Origin: Algoriphagus terrigena DSM 22685
GTDB taxonomy: Bacteria > Bacteroidota > Bacteroidia > Cytophagales > Cyclobacteriaceae
Reading direction: 5' to 3'
NCBI RefSeq assembly: GCF_000429445.1
Contig: NZ_AUBW01000006.1
Location: 1-64,000, forward strand
DNA: 64,000 nt
The translations under genes were made by a program, and so were the position numbers. This document shows, piece by piece, positions 25,844-34,974 of the stretch. Within the stretch, counting starts at the first letter, position 1, and each line of letters begins with the position of its first letter. The notes beneath the pieces were generated by a model. It saw only the letters and a list, made by a program, of their open reading frames with translations. It ran no database searches and had not been told where the DNA came from.

Positions 25844-28800
25844 TGGAAAAGAACTCGAAAGTTACGGATTTTTTGTACAAAGCTTTCCGGGTGATCCTTT
25901 GGACGGTGTTCGGGTCTCTCCTTTTTTTGATCTTGATCGTCTTGGGACTGCAAATCACCCCGGTGCAAAACTGGATGCTCGACAAATTCACCGGATACCT
26001 TAACGAAAATTCCCGCTTCAAGACCGACATCGGAAACATTAAGCTGACATGGTGGGACTCGATGGAGCTCCACAACGTATCGGTACACGATCACAGAGAC
26101 AGTCTGATGCTGGGAGCCGACCTGCTCTACGCGGATTTTTCACTGTTGGCGCTGATTCCACCCGCAGATCCCACGATCGATGCGGTGAGGCTTGAGCAAG
26201 CTGAGGTCAATATCCTCACCCACGAGGGCGACTCCTCGATGAACATCAACATCTGGATCAAAGAGCTGAATGCGCTTTTCAGCACGACCGATACCAGCAC
26301 GACCAAGACCAAATTCTACATCACCGACATTGATCTCCGGCAGGCCGCCTTTTCACTGCACAACTACAACGCCGAACCGATCGAAACAGGTTTCGATTTC
26401 AACCGGATTTCGCTGCATGAGATATCGGGAACTGCGGGCGACTTCCGGGTCGAAGGGTCCGAAATCGGCATGAATATCCAGATGCTCGCTGGTGTGGACA
26501 CCAAGACCGATTTGAAAATCCAGGAGCTAAAAACAGTGTTCTCCTACTCCCCGGACTTCATCGAGCTTGACCGCCTCAATCTCAAAACCAACAAAAGTCA
26601 CATCAAAAACTACATCCGTCTGGATCGGATTGGGCCGGAGGGATTCGCGGACTTCCTGCATCAGGTGAAGCTGACAGCACGGATGGACGAAACCAAGATT
26701 GACCTGCTGGACCTTCGTCGCTTCGCCCCTGCACTTCCTGAGTTTGAAGACGAGATCTACCTCAGCGGTGAGGTAAGCGGTCCGATCTCGGATTTGAAGT
26801 CCGATGAGTTCTTGATTCGGCTTGGGGAAAAGACCGCTCTTTTCGGATCATTTGAGCTGGATGGACTGCCAGATATCGAAACCACCTATCTCAACCTTTC
26901 CCTGAAAAACTCCGTCGTCTCTGCCCGGGACCTGGCTCCTTACCTGACGCCTGAGATCGAAAAGCAGATCAACAAGTTCAATCTCATCCGCATGGATGCT
27001 GATTTTGCAGGATTGGTGAGCCGCTTCACCACCACGGGAAAGTTCAAAACCAGCATCGGAAATCTGGAAGGCCGAGTCAACTTTGACATGGTCAACGACG
27101 TCCCCTCGGTCGTATCTAGGGTACGGCTGGAGAATCTCGACATGGGGATTTTGGGAGAAAACAGGGAACTGCTCCAGAAACTCAGTCTGGACGGCCGGGT
27201 GAATTTCAAAGGCAGCTCTGTAAAAAATGCCGTCGTAGACCTCGATGCCAAGATCTCCAAACTGGGCATAAATAATTACACCTACACCAACATCACGACC
27301 GATGCTGCCTACGGTCTGAACCTTTTCAAAGGAAACCTGGCGATCGATGACCCCAATGTGAAATTGCAGGCGAGAGGCTACCTCAACCTGGAAGAGTCTG
27401 TGGACTCTGTCCGAATGGTCGTGCAGGTGGACTCGCTTTTCCTGGACAAGATCAACCTGGCGGAGCCGCCGACTTTCCTGGCGGGCAAGCTGGACATCGA
27501 CACCAAGGGCATCAATCTGGACGATATCCAGGGAATTGCCCGGTTTAGCGACATCAAGGTTGGCTATCAGGATCGCTTCTTGGATGTCGGAGATTTCTTT
27601 TTCCAGTCGCTCTTTGCAGGAGGTACCCGCACGCTGTCGATCAATTCCGACTACGTGGTCGCTGCTGCCTCGGGGCAGTTTGAACTCGAGCAAATGCTCG
27701 CCGACCTGAATATGCTGGGCAGTCAATATCTGTCCATCATTCTCAATGAAGTGCAACCCATCGCCGATCTCGAGAGGAACTTCTCAGAGACTTATAATTT
27801 GGATTTAAATGTCCGGCTGCAGAATCTGAACCCGATTATCCAATTGTTTCAGCCTGACCTTTCGATCTCCAAAAACACCATCCTGGAAGGGGCATTTTAT
27901 CAAACACCGGAGAATACGGTATTCAACTTTTTCACGAGTATCGACACGCTTTCCTACCAAGGCAACTCCGTCTTTGGGACCAACATTGACTTCAACACCT
28001 CCAAGATCATCAATAGCGAGGACATCTTGGCTTCGTTCTATGTCTATTCCAAAGAGCAAAAACTCGGAAACAGTCTCGGCTTCAAAAACCTCGGTTTGGA
28101 GGCGATTTGGGATCAGAAGAATCTCGATCTACAGCTCAGCCTGGATCAGGACTCGACCCAAAGCCGGGCCAGAATCGATGCCGAGACCACCTTTTCTTCT
28201 TCGGGCACCAAGGTTCATTTCAAACCTTCGCTCCTCCGCGTGCTGAGCAAGGACTGGAATTTTGATCCCGAAAACCAGATCCTGATTTCCCAGGGAGAGA
28301 TCACCTTTGACAAGGTGAGCATCCTCCACGACAAGCAACTCCTGGGAGTGGACGGGAAGATCAGTCGAAACCCGGAGGAAGTTCTTGACCTGACGTTCCA
28401 TGACGTGGGCATTGATTTCCTCAACACCATCACGGCACAGGAGTTTTTGGGTACGGCCAATGGTGCTTTTCAGCTGAAAAATCTCTTTGAAAAACCTCTC
28501 ATCGAAGGCAATCTCTTCATCGACGACACGGAAATCAACCAATTCCCGATCGGAAACATCGCGGCCTCAGCCAATCTCAAGGACAATGAACTGATCGTCA
28601 AGCTGGACAACGAAGTCAACGGGGTGAACAAGATCGACGTCGACGGTACAATCGAACTGGCATATCGAACCCTCGATCTGGAGGCCAAAATGACTGAGGC
28701 CAATCTGGTGATCTTCGAGCCATTTCTCTCCAAATACGTCAGCAATATGGACGGGACAATCAGCGGAAACCTGCAGGCCCGAGGCACAATGGATGCCCCG

Positions 28801-30444
28801 GAGGTGCTGGGAAGCGGACGGATCGACGACGGAAAAATCCACATCAACTATCTCAACACCAACTATCGGGTAGACGGCAGCATCCTCTTTCAGCCGACAC
28901 AGATCAGCTTTCGGGACTTGATCTTTCGGGATGTCAATGGCAACCGGGCGACCTTTGCCGGGGGAATCAACCACAGGGGATTTCAAAACATCTACCTGGA
29001 TATCAACTCCACGCTGAGCAACTTCCAGGTGATGAACACCACGTCGAAGGACAATGAAATCTTCTACGGAACGGCCTTTGCCACAGGCAATCTGTCCATC
29101 AAGGGCAGCACCAAAAATCTGGATCTCAACGCCCGGGTCACCACTCAGCCCAACACGCGCATCGCCATCCCCCTGACCAGCAGTAACACGCAGTACCAAG
29201 AGGCATTCATCCAGATCATCAACGTCCAGGACACCGTCAGGATCAAGGAGCTTGCCGAGGAAATCAACCGCCTCGACATCGAAAATGTGCGGATGAATTT
29301 CATCCTCGACATCACTCCTGATGCATTTGCAGAGATCATCATCGATCCAAAGACGGAAGAAAGCCTGGAAGCCAGAGGACGGGGCGTGCTCACGCTCGGC
29401 ATCGACACGCAGGGCAATTTCAGCCTCACCGGCAATTATGAGATCACCCAGGGGCAGTATAATTTCTCCCTGTACAATGTGGTGAAAAGGAAGTTTGTCA
29501 TTGATCCGGGAGGAAGAATCACCTGGTTTGGAGATCCCTATCAGGGCGTGATGAACCTCAAGGCCGCATATGAAGAGAACATCTCGCTCCAGCCGCTGCT
29601 AGCCTCCACCTCTGCCTCGGAAAACAGCCAGATGCGCCGGAGATACCCGCTCAAAGTGCTGATGGACTTGCAGGGTGAATTACTTTCGCCGGATATTAAG
29701 TTCAGCTTTGACTTCTCTGAATTCCCCTCAAGCGGAGATGTGCAGACGACTATATCCGCCTTCCAAAGCCGGGTTGCGGCAGACGAACAGGAGATGAACC
29801 GGCAGGTTTTCTCGGTGATCATGACCCGAAACTTCTCGCCGGAAGGACAGTTTTCCGGGGTTTCGACGATCTCCTCAAGTCTGGGAAACCTGCTTTCCTC
29901 GCAGCTGAACAGCTTCCTGGCGCAGGTGGACAAGAATCTGGAGATCAATATCGACTTGGCTTCCCTGGATGAAAACACCCTGGAAAACTTCCAGTTGAGC
30001 GTTGCTTATACATTCTTGGACGGTCGACTTCGCGTATCCAGAGACGGCGGATTCACTGACAATCAGGGAAATACAAGCGCGGCCTCGATCATCGGAGACT
30101 GGCAGGCGGAATACATGCTGACCGAAGACGGCGTCTATCGCCTGCGGATCTTCAACCGCAATAACTACAACACGTTTACCTCTCTTTCGCTCACGCAAAA
30201 CGTCCTGACCTACGGCGCTTCCGTGACTCAAAACGTCTCTTTCAACTCATTTTCGGAGCTATTCAAAAAGATTACCGGCAAGAAAGACAAAGCCATCAAT
30301 ATCTCAGATACGGATGATTTCCTGAGGGAAGAGTATCAGCGGAACGAAAACTGGAAACCGCTGGATCTCCAAAACCTGCCCCCGAGAAAGTCTCCTCCTC
30401 TGCCGGATCCTGACGATTTCATCCGCCCCAAGGAAAATCGTTAA
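25843..30444 (+). CDS. tamB: TamB-like translocation/assembly module protein
   Basis: This is a 1533-residue inner-membrane-anchored protein of the AsmA/TamB superfamily, which bridges the periplasm and supports outer-membrane biogenesis or lipid transfer. One membrane helix (about 17-38) is followed by a long run of repeating beta-strand segments with D/N-rich turns. The C-terminal DUF490 domain includes GNYEITQGQYNFSLYNVVKR then KFVIDPGGRITWFGDPYQ and MNLKAAY. A proline-rich tail ends the protein. The start is a TTG, because no ATG or GTG precedes the membrane helix. A GTG inside the helix (codon 17) is unlikely. It starts back to back with tsaD. Confidence 0.9.
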   Translation: MEKNSKVTDFLYKAFRVILWTVFGSLLFLILIVLGLQITPVQNWMLDKFTGYLNENSRFKTDIGNIKLTWWDSMELHNVSVHDHRDSLMLGADLLYADFSLLALIPPADPTIDAVRLEQAEVNILTHEGDSSMNINIWIKELNALFSTTDTSTTKTKFYITDIDLRQAAFSLHNYNAEPIETGFDFNRISLHEISGTAGDFRVEGSEIGMNIQMLAGVDTKTDLKIQELKTVFSYSPDFIELDRLNLKTNKSHIKNYIRLDRIGPEGFADFLHQVKLTARMDETKIDLLDLRRFAPALPEFEDEIYLSGEVSGPISDLKSDEFLIRLGEKTALFGSFELDGLPDIETTYLNLSLKNSVVSARDLAPYLTPEIEKQINKFNLIRMDADFAGLVSRFTTTGKFKTSIGNLEGRVNFDMVNDVPSVVSRVRLENLDMGILGENRELLQKLSLDGRVNFKGSSVKNAVVDLDAKISKLGINNYTYTNITTDAAYGLNLFKGNLAIDDPNVKLQARGYLNLEESVDSVRMVVQVDSLFLDKINLAEPPTFLAGKLDIDTKGINLDDIQGIARFSDIKVGYQDRFLDVGDFFFQSLFAGGTRTLSINSDYVVAAASGQFELEQMLADLNMLGSQYLSIILNEVQPIADLERNFSETYNLDLNVRLQNLNPIIQLFQPDLSISKNTILEGAFYQTPENTVFNFFTSIDTLSYQGNSVFGTNIDFNTSKIINSEDILASFYVYSKEQKLGNSLGFKNLGLEAIWDQKNLDLQLSLDQDSTQSRARIDAETTFSSSGTKVHFKPSLLRVLSKDWNFDPENQILISQGEITFDKVSILHDKQLLGVDGKISRNPEEVLDLTFHDVGIDFLNTITAQEFLGTANGAFQLKNLFEKPLIEGNLFIDDTEINQFPIGNIAASANLKDNELIVKLDNEVNGVNKIDVDGTIELAYRTLDLEAKMTEANLVIFEPFLSKYVSNMDGTISGNLQARGTMDAPEVLGSGRIDDGKIHINYLNTNYRVDGSILFQPTQISFRDLIFRDVNGNRATFAGGINHRGFQNIYLDINSTLSNFQVMNTTSKDNEIFYGTAFATGNLSIKGSTKNLDLNARVTTQPNTRIAIPLTSSNTQYQEAFIQIINVQDTVRIKELAEEINRLDIENVRMNFILDITPDAFAEIIIDPKTEESLEARGRGVLTLGIDTQGNFSLTGNYEITQGQYNFSLYNVVKRKFVIDPGGRITWFGDPYQGVMNLKAAYEENISLQPLLASTSASENSQMRRRYPLKVLMDLQGELLSPDIKFSFDFSEFPSSGDVQTTISAFQSRVAADEQEMNRQVFSVIMTRNFSPEGQFSGVSTISSSLGNLLSSQLNSFLAQVDKNLEINIDLASLDENTLENFQLSVAYTFLDGRLRVSRDGGFTDNQGNTSAASIIGDWQAEYMLTEDGVYRLRIFNRNNYNTFTSLSLTQNVLTYGASVTQNVSFNSFSELFKKITGKKDKAINISDTDDFLREEYQRNENWKPLDLQNLPPRKSPPLPDPDDFIRPKENR

Positions 30445-30485
30445 ACAAACTCCGGGCGAAAGAACTTTATACTCTTAAAGATCTC

Positions 30486-31784
30486 ATGGAAAAAATCACC
30501 TTGTTTTGGTTTCGGAGAGACCTGAGACTGGAAGACAATTCTGGACTTTACTATGCCCTGCAGCAAGAGAAAAATGTCCTTCCGCTGTTCATCTTTGACA
30601 GAAATATCCTGGACAGACTCGAGGAGAAAAGCGATCCCAGAGTGACGTTTATCCATTCCCAACTCGCTGAAATAAAGTCTCAACTGGAACAAAAAGGCAG
30701 TTCGTTGTTGGTCAGATACGGAACACCGGAGGAGGTTTTCTCCGCCCTTTCGGCGGCATATGACCTGCAGGCCGTCTACACCAACCGGGACTACGAGCCC
30801 TATGCAAAAGACCGTGACGGGAAGATAGAAGCCATCTTGAAGGAAAAGGAAACGGTTTTCCTGAGCTTCAAAGATCAGCTCATCTTTGAGCCGGGAGAAA
30901 TCCTGAACGGCTCCGGCGAGTTCTATAAAGTCTTCACTCCGTTTTCCCGTGTCTGGCTGGAAAAATTCCGCCAAACAGCTATCCTGGAACTCGAGTCCCC
31001 CAACTGGAAAAACCTTCTTGCGTCTAAGGCTTTACCATTCATCTCCCTGGAAGAGATGGGCTTTAAGCCATCATCCGTGCAAATCCCTCCCAAGTTCACC
31101 GACGAAGATCTGATCAGCCATTACGATCAAACTCGGGATTTTCCCGCGAAAAAAGGAACCAGCCGACTGGGAATTCACTTGCGCTTTGGGACCATCTCTA
31201 TCCGGAAACTGGCCAATGTCGCGGCCGAACGCAATGAAACCTTTCTGAAGGAGTTGATCTGGCGGGAGTTTTACGCGATGATCCTGGCCTTTCACCCGCA
31301 GGTAGTCGATCAGGCCTTCAAGCCTGCCTACGACCAAATCGTTTGGAGGAATGACCCCGCCGAGTTTCAAGCCTGGTGCGAGGGCAAGACCGGTTTCCCG
31401 ATCGTGGATGCAGGAATGCGGGAACTCAACGAGACCGGCTACATTCACAATCGGGTGAGGATGATCACGGCATCCTTTCTCACCAAATTCCTGCTCGTCG
31501 ACTGGAGATGGGGCGAGGCATATTTTGCGGCGAAGTTGCTGGACTTTGAGCTGGCATCAAACAATGGCGGCTGGCAATGGGCAGCAGGCACCGGCACGGA
31601 CGCCCAGCCGTACTTCCGAATCTTCAATCCAGAGACTCAAACAGCGAAATTTGACCCAAATCTGGAGTACATCAAAAAATGGATTCCTGAATTCGGAACA
31701 AATATGTACCCAAAACCCATTGTTGATTATACATTTGCAAGGGCAAGAGCACTGAGCACCTACAAAAAAGCGCTGGAACAATGA
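30486..31784 (+). CDS. phrB: Cryptochrome/photolyase family protein
   Basis: This is a 432-residue flavoprotein. The N-terminal alpha/beta domain (LFWFRRDLRLEDNSGLYYAL) binds the antenna cofactor. The C-terminal helical FAD domain includes KKGTSRLGIHLRFGTISIRK, LIWREFYAMIL, WCEGKTGFPIVDAGMRELNE, YIHNRVRM and DFELASNNGGWQWAAGTGTD, all CPD-photolyase class I signatures (the NNGGWQWAAGTG loop lines the FAD pocket). It should repair cyclobutane pyrimidine dimers using blue light. It begins 41 nt after tamB and overlaps the next gene by 4 nt (ATGA). Confidence 0.93.
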   Translation: MEKITLFWFRRDLRLEDNSGLYYALQQEKNVLPLFIFDRNILDRLEEKSDPRVTFIHSQLAEIKSQLEQKGSSLLVRYGTPEEVFSALSAAYDLQAVYTNRDYEPYAKDRDGKIEAILKEKETVFLSFKDQLIFEPGEILNGSGEFYKVFTPFSRVWLEKFRQTAILELESPNWKNLLASKALPFISLEEMGFKPSSVQIPPKFTDEDLISHYDQTRDFPAKKGTSRLGIHLRFGTISIRKLANVAAERNETFLKELIWREFYAMILAFHPQVVDQAFKPAYDQIVWRNDPAEFQAWCEGKTGFPIVDAGMRELNETGYIHNRVRMITASFLTKFLLVDWRWGEAYFAAKLLDFELASNNGGWQWAAGTGTDAQPYFRIFNPETQTAKFDPNLEYIKKWIPEFGTNMYPKPIVDYTFARARALSTYKKALEQ

Positions 31785-32731
31785 ACATTGGAGACAAAGT
31801 AAGATTACTGCACGGAAGAGAAGAGGGAATCGTGAGAAAAGTGTCCTCCGGTGGCCGGATCGAAGTGGAGATCGAAGACGGTTTTATCATACCGGCGATG
31901 AAGTCTGAGGTGGTCATTATCGCGGAGGCTGAGAAGAGCTATTTCGGAGAAAATGCCAATGTGGCCAAAGAACCTGAGGTTGCCCTTCCGATCTCGGCTC
32001 CAAAAGATCAAGGCCTCTATCTGGCTTTCCTGCCCATCAACGACCAAAGCCTGAGCCTCTACCTGATCAACGACACGCATCAGGCCTATCTGGTTCACGC
32101 CTCCGAAGTCCACGGCAGCAATCAACGTACGCTTTTCGCAGGTACTTTATCCTCCGGAGAGAGCAGAAAGTTTGACGACCGGCTGATGAAAGAAATGGAT
32201 GAATGGCCTTCTTTTCTCCTCCGCTTTATCCCAATTCAAACCAATCTCGAAAAAGCCATCTTGCCCTTTGAGCGACTGCTCAAGATGAAGGCCACGCAGT
32301 TTTTCAAGCATCTCAGCAAAGCGCCGAGACTGGGAAAGAACGTGTACCTATTTGCCATGGAGCAGACCACCAAGGCACTGGACATCCGAAGCCTGAATAC
32401 GGAATTGCAGGAAATCAGCCCAAAGCCGGCGCCGATCAAGATCACCAAACCTGCCCGCTCTATCGACCTCCACATCGAGCAGCTGCACCCCGCGCCGGAC
32501 ACGCTGAGCAACTCCGAAAAGATGAGAATCCAGCTGGAAACCTTCGAAACCAACCTCAATCAAGCCATCGCTTCGGGTATGGACGAGATCACCTTCATCC
32601 ATGGTCTCGGCAACGGAATCCTCAAAAAAGAAATTCATAAGCGTCTGAGCCAAATCCAAAATATTAAGTACTTTCAGGACACTCAGAAGGATCAATGGGG
32701 CTATGGCGCCACCTTGGTACGAATTTCCTAA
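31781..32731 (+). CDS. DUF2027 / Smr-domain protein
   Basis: This is a 316-residue protein. The N-terminal ~70 residues form a small beta-barrel (GDKVRLLHGREEGIVRKVSS with GGRIEVEIEDGF). A central DUF2027-type beta-sandwich (about 75-190) is followed by a C-terminal Smr domain, with IDLHIEQLHP at its start and FIHGLGNGILKKEIHKRL near its end. Smr domains nick DNA or RNA. The HGxGxG loop and the DLH motif are both present, so nuclease activity is plausible. The protein resembles the C-terminal end of MutS2 without its ATPase. It overlaps the photolyase gene by 4 nt, which suggests co-translation. Confidence 0.85.
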   Translation: MNIGDKVRLLHGREEGIVRKVSSGGRIEVEIEDGFIIPAMKSEVVIIAEAEKSYFGENANVAKEPEVALPISAPKDQGLYLAFLPINDQSLSLYLINDTHQAYLVHASEVHGSNQRTLFAGTLSSGESRKFDDRLMKEMDEWPSFLLRFIPIQTNLEKAILPFERLLKMKATQFFKHLSKAPRLGKNVYLFAMEQTTKALDIRSLNTELQEISPKPAPIKITKPARSIDLHIEQLHPAPDTLSNSEKMRIQLETFETNLNQAIASGMDEITFIHGLGNGILKKEIHKRLSQIQNIKYFQDTQKDQWGYGATLVRIS

Positions 32732-32735
32732 CCCC

Positions 32736-33569
32736 ATGCAAGCGAAGACTTCTCCGGTTTACCAGATTTTTGAGCAGCAGCACCAAGACGCCAAATCCAT
32801 TTTTTTGGTGCTCGGAAAGCAAATAAAATCCAAGAAAGCAATCGAACTACGGGCAAAGCTCGAGTTTTTGGAGGTGTTCACCGATCTGATGGGCAAGGTT
32901 CATTTCGAGGATCCAGATCAGGGTTCCGATCTCTTTTTGCCATTCAAAGCGCTCAAAAAAGCGCTGCGCAAAACCCATCATCTCAAGCTGGTCGAGCGAA
33001 ACCTAAGGGCGAGAGAAGAAGAAGTCGAGCATGGCTACGGTAGCTTTGCGGAATATCTGCTCGAGCAAAAGAAGGAAATAAAAAAGGAAGCCTTCGATCT
33101 GGTAGTCGGCAGTTCGCTGAAAAGCTGGGATGACTTCCAGCAAAAGGCCCAACAGTCCAGCCGGGGGATTAAGCCATTGGTGATCAATACCGCCATTAAC
33201 CAGCTCGTGCAGGAAGAACTTGAATTTCTCCACCACGACCTCAAGGCGCCGCTACAAAGCCAGGGTTTTCGGGATCTCTTCGAAAGCCTCCGCAGGATCA
33301 TCATGTTGGAAAACCTGCTGATCCAGCTGGGGTTCAACCCGATCTTTGTCACCGCGATCCACGAGGAGATTGGCCAGCTCAAAGAGAATCTAAAACCCTG
33401 GTACTCCAATCACCTCGCCTTTCAGGCGCTTTCGGGATTTTTGGCAGAAAAGGACCACATCTCCAAAAAGTACATGGAATGGATCAAAGAGCTGAAAGAG
33501 GAGAAAAAAAGCCTGTCTTCCGAGATCGAAAAACAGGCCTTTGACTTGCTCAAAAAGGTCTTGGTCTAA
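32736..33569 (+). CDS. Alpha-helical protein of unknown function (possibly CHAD-like)
   Basis: This is a 277-residue, highly charged, all-helical protein with no signal peptide and no membrane helix. Lys/Glu-rich helices with several histidines (KTHHLKLVERNLRAREEEVEHG, EFLHHDLKAP) give it the look of a CHAD-type helical bundle, a fold linked to polyphosphate, but the match is weak. The ATG at 32736 lies 4 nt after the Smr gene stop. An upstream ATG at 32703 would overlap that gene. The gene ends 1 nt before the end of the convergent PLP gene. Confidence 0.6.
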   Translation: MQAKTSPVYQIFEQQHQDAKSIFLVLGKQIKSKKAIELRAKLEFLEVFTDLMGKVHFEDPDQGSDLFLPFKALKKALRKTHHLKLVERNLRAREEEVEHGYGSFAEYLLEQKKEIKKEAFDLVVGSSLKSWDDFQQKAQQSSRGIKPLVINTAINQLVQEELEFLHHDLKAPLQSQGFRDLFESLRRIIMLENLLIQLGFNPIFVTAIHEEIGQLKENLKPWYSNHLAFQALSGFLAEKDHISKKYMEWIKELKEEKKSLSSEIEKQAFDLLKKVLV

Positions 33570-33570
33570 A

Positions 33571-34716
33571 TCAGATTTTCGACAGGGCCTTTGCCAGGTC
33601 ATTCTTCAGATCTTCCGCATCCTCTACTCCCACACTCAGTCTGATCAGCGAATCGACGAGACCTACTTTTTCCCGCTCCTCCCGAGGAATTGACGCGTGA
33701 GTCATCGAGGCCGGATGGCCACAGAGCGACTCCACGCCGCCGAGTGACTCTGCAAGCGCAAACAAGTGAAAGCTTTCCATTACTTTCTTGGCATCCTGAA
33801 GGCTGTTACCAATCAGGGTAAAGGAAATCATCCCGCCAAAATCCCGCATTTGATCCTTGGCCACCTGGTGATTGGGATGATCCTCAAAACCAGGCCAATA
33901 GACCTTGTCCACCTTGGGGTGGGTGCGCAGGTAGGCTGCGATGGTCTTCCCGTTTTGGCAATGCCGCTCCATGCGCAGGTGCAGCGTCTTGATTCCTCTC
34001 AGCACCAAAAAGCAATCCTGAGGTCCGGGAGTTGCTCCGCAGGCATTCTGTAGGAAAGCAAGCTTGGAGTGAAGCTCGTCGTCCTTGACAACCAGCGCGC
34101 CCATCACCACATCGGAGTGGCCGCCGAGGTACTTGGTGACGGAGTGCATGACGATGTCAGCACCCAGATCGAGCGGATTCTGGAGGTACGGCGAAGCAAA
34201 GGTATTATCGACTGCGAGGAGCAGGCCGTGTTTTTTGGAAAAAGCTGCCATCGCCTTCAAGTCGATGATATTCATCATCGGATTGGTTGGTGTCTCCACC
34301 CAAACCATCTTGGTATTGGCGTTGACATAGGACTCCAGAGCCGCCGGATCTGCCATGGATACAAAGTGGAACTTGATGCCATACCGCTCAAAGACTTTGG
34401 TGAAAAGTCGGTACGTTCCCCCGTATAGATCGCTGGTAGAGATGATCTCATCGCCGGGATTGAAGAGCTTAATGACGGCGTCAATCGCTCCCAATCCAGA
34501 AGAGAAGCAAAGGCCATGCTTCCCATTCTCCAAGGCCGCCAGGCTGTTTTGGAGAGCTGTGCGGGTTGGATTGTGAGTTCGGCTGTATTCATACCCGAGG
34601 TGGTCTCCGGGGGATTTTTGGACGTAGGTAGAGGTCTGGAAAATCGGAGTCATGATCGCACCGGTGGACGGATCGGGACTTACTCCGGCATGGATGGCTT
34701 TTGTACCAAATTTCAT
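33571..34716 (-). CDS. metB: Cystathionine gamma-synthase/lyase family PLP enzyme
   Basis: This is a 381-residue Cys/Met-metabolism PLP enzyme. GAIMTPIFQTSTYVQKSPGD then GYEYSRTHNPTR begins the fold, followed by SSGLGAIDAV, the aromatic-stacking DLYGGTYRLF, ETPTNPMMNI, DNTFASPYLQ, and the Schiff-base lysine in HSVTKYLGGHSDVVMG. GGVESLCGHPASMTH closes the active site. The family covers cystathionine gamma-synthase, beta/gamma-lyases and O-acetylhomoserine sulfhydrylase, and metB is the likeliest reading. Two tiny ORFs lie immediately upstream on the same strand, the nearer ending 10 nt before this ATG, suggesting leader or operon control. Confidence 0.85.
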   Translation of the reverse strand: MKFGTKAIHAGVSPDPSTGAIMTPIFQTSTYVQKSPGDHLGYEYSRTHNPTRTALQNSLAALENGKHGLCFSSGLGAIDAVIKLFNPGDEIISTSDLYGGTYRLFTKVFERYGIKFHFVSMADPAALESYVNANTKMVWVETPTNPMMNIIDLKAMAAFSKKHGLLLAVDNTFASPYLQNPLDLGADIVMHSVTKYLGGHSDVVMGALVVKDDELHSKLAFLQNACGATPGPQDCFLVLRGIKTLHLRMERHCQNGKTIAAYLRTHPKVDKVYWPGFEDHPNHQVAKDQMRDFGGMISFTLIGNSLQDAKKVMESFHLFALAESLGGVESLCGHPASMTHASIPREEREKVGLVDSLIRLSVGVEDAEDLKNDLAKALSKI

Positions 34717-34726
34717 ATTGTTATAG

Positions 34727-34807
34727 TTATTTATTAGTGGCTATATGGAATCCCGCATGATGGATAACCATCCCGGTGGGTGTCGTCCATGCCATGCTCG
34801 ATTTCAT
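34727..34807 (-). CDS. Tiny ORF, copy A (26 codons), upstream of metB-like gene
   Basis: ATG at 34807 to TAA at 34727-34729. The peptide starts MKSSMAWTTPTGMVI and ends HHAGFHIATNK. It aligns without gaps over 22 residues with copies B (34812) and C (46088). Shared positions are M1, K2, S4, A18, F20 and H21, with M/I at 5 and V/I at 22. The stop is 10 nt before the metB-like ATG and the start is 4 nt after the stop of copy B. A conserved regulatory leader peptide, an autonomous micropeptide or a repeated DNA/RNA element are all possible. I do not recognise the family with certainty. Confidence 0.6.
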   Translation of the reverse strand: MKSSMAWTTPTGMVIHHAGFHIATNK

Positions 34808-34811
34808 CTGT

Positions 34812-34898
34812 TTATAATTTATTTTTTATGGTCACATGGAATCTCGCGAGGTTGATAATCCTCCCAGTGGGTGACGTTCGCGACATGCTCAACTTCAT
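34812..34898 (-). CDS. Tiny ORF, copy B (28 codons), upstream of metB-like gene
   Basis: ATG at 34898 to TAA at 34812-34814. The peptide starts MKLSMSRTSPTGRII and ends NLARFHVTIKNKL. It is followed after 4 nt by copy A and then the metB-like gene, all in one direction. The 15-nt block GCGAGATTCCATGTG (encoding ARFHV) is identical to that in copy C, 11 kb away. Between copies A and B the second codon position changes least (about 4 changes against about 8 each for positions 1 and 3, counted by hand). This weakly favours protein-level selection. Confidence 0.6.
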   Translation of the reverse strand: MKLSMSRTSPTGRIINLARFHVTIKNKL

Positions 34899-34974
34899 AA
34901 AGTAACAGCGTTTAGTTTCTTTGGGCAGGACTTTGCGGTGAATCGGATCGGATAAGGGGTAAATCCGAGTAGGA

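Noticed and set aside
34899..34974. SAM-type riboswitch upstream of the metB-like gene
   Set aside because: The space to the divergent gene at 34975 is only 76 nt and no recognisable aptamer core was found. The tiny ORFs occupy the rest.
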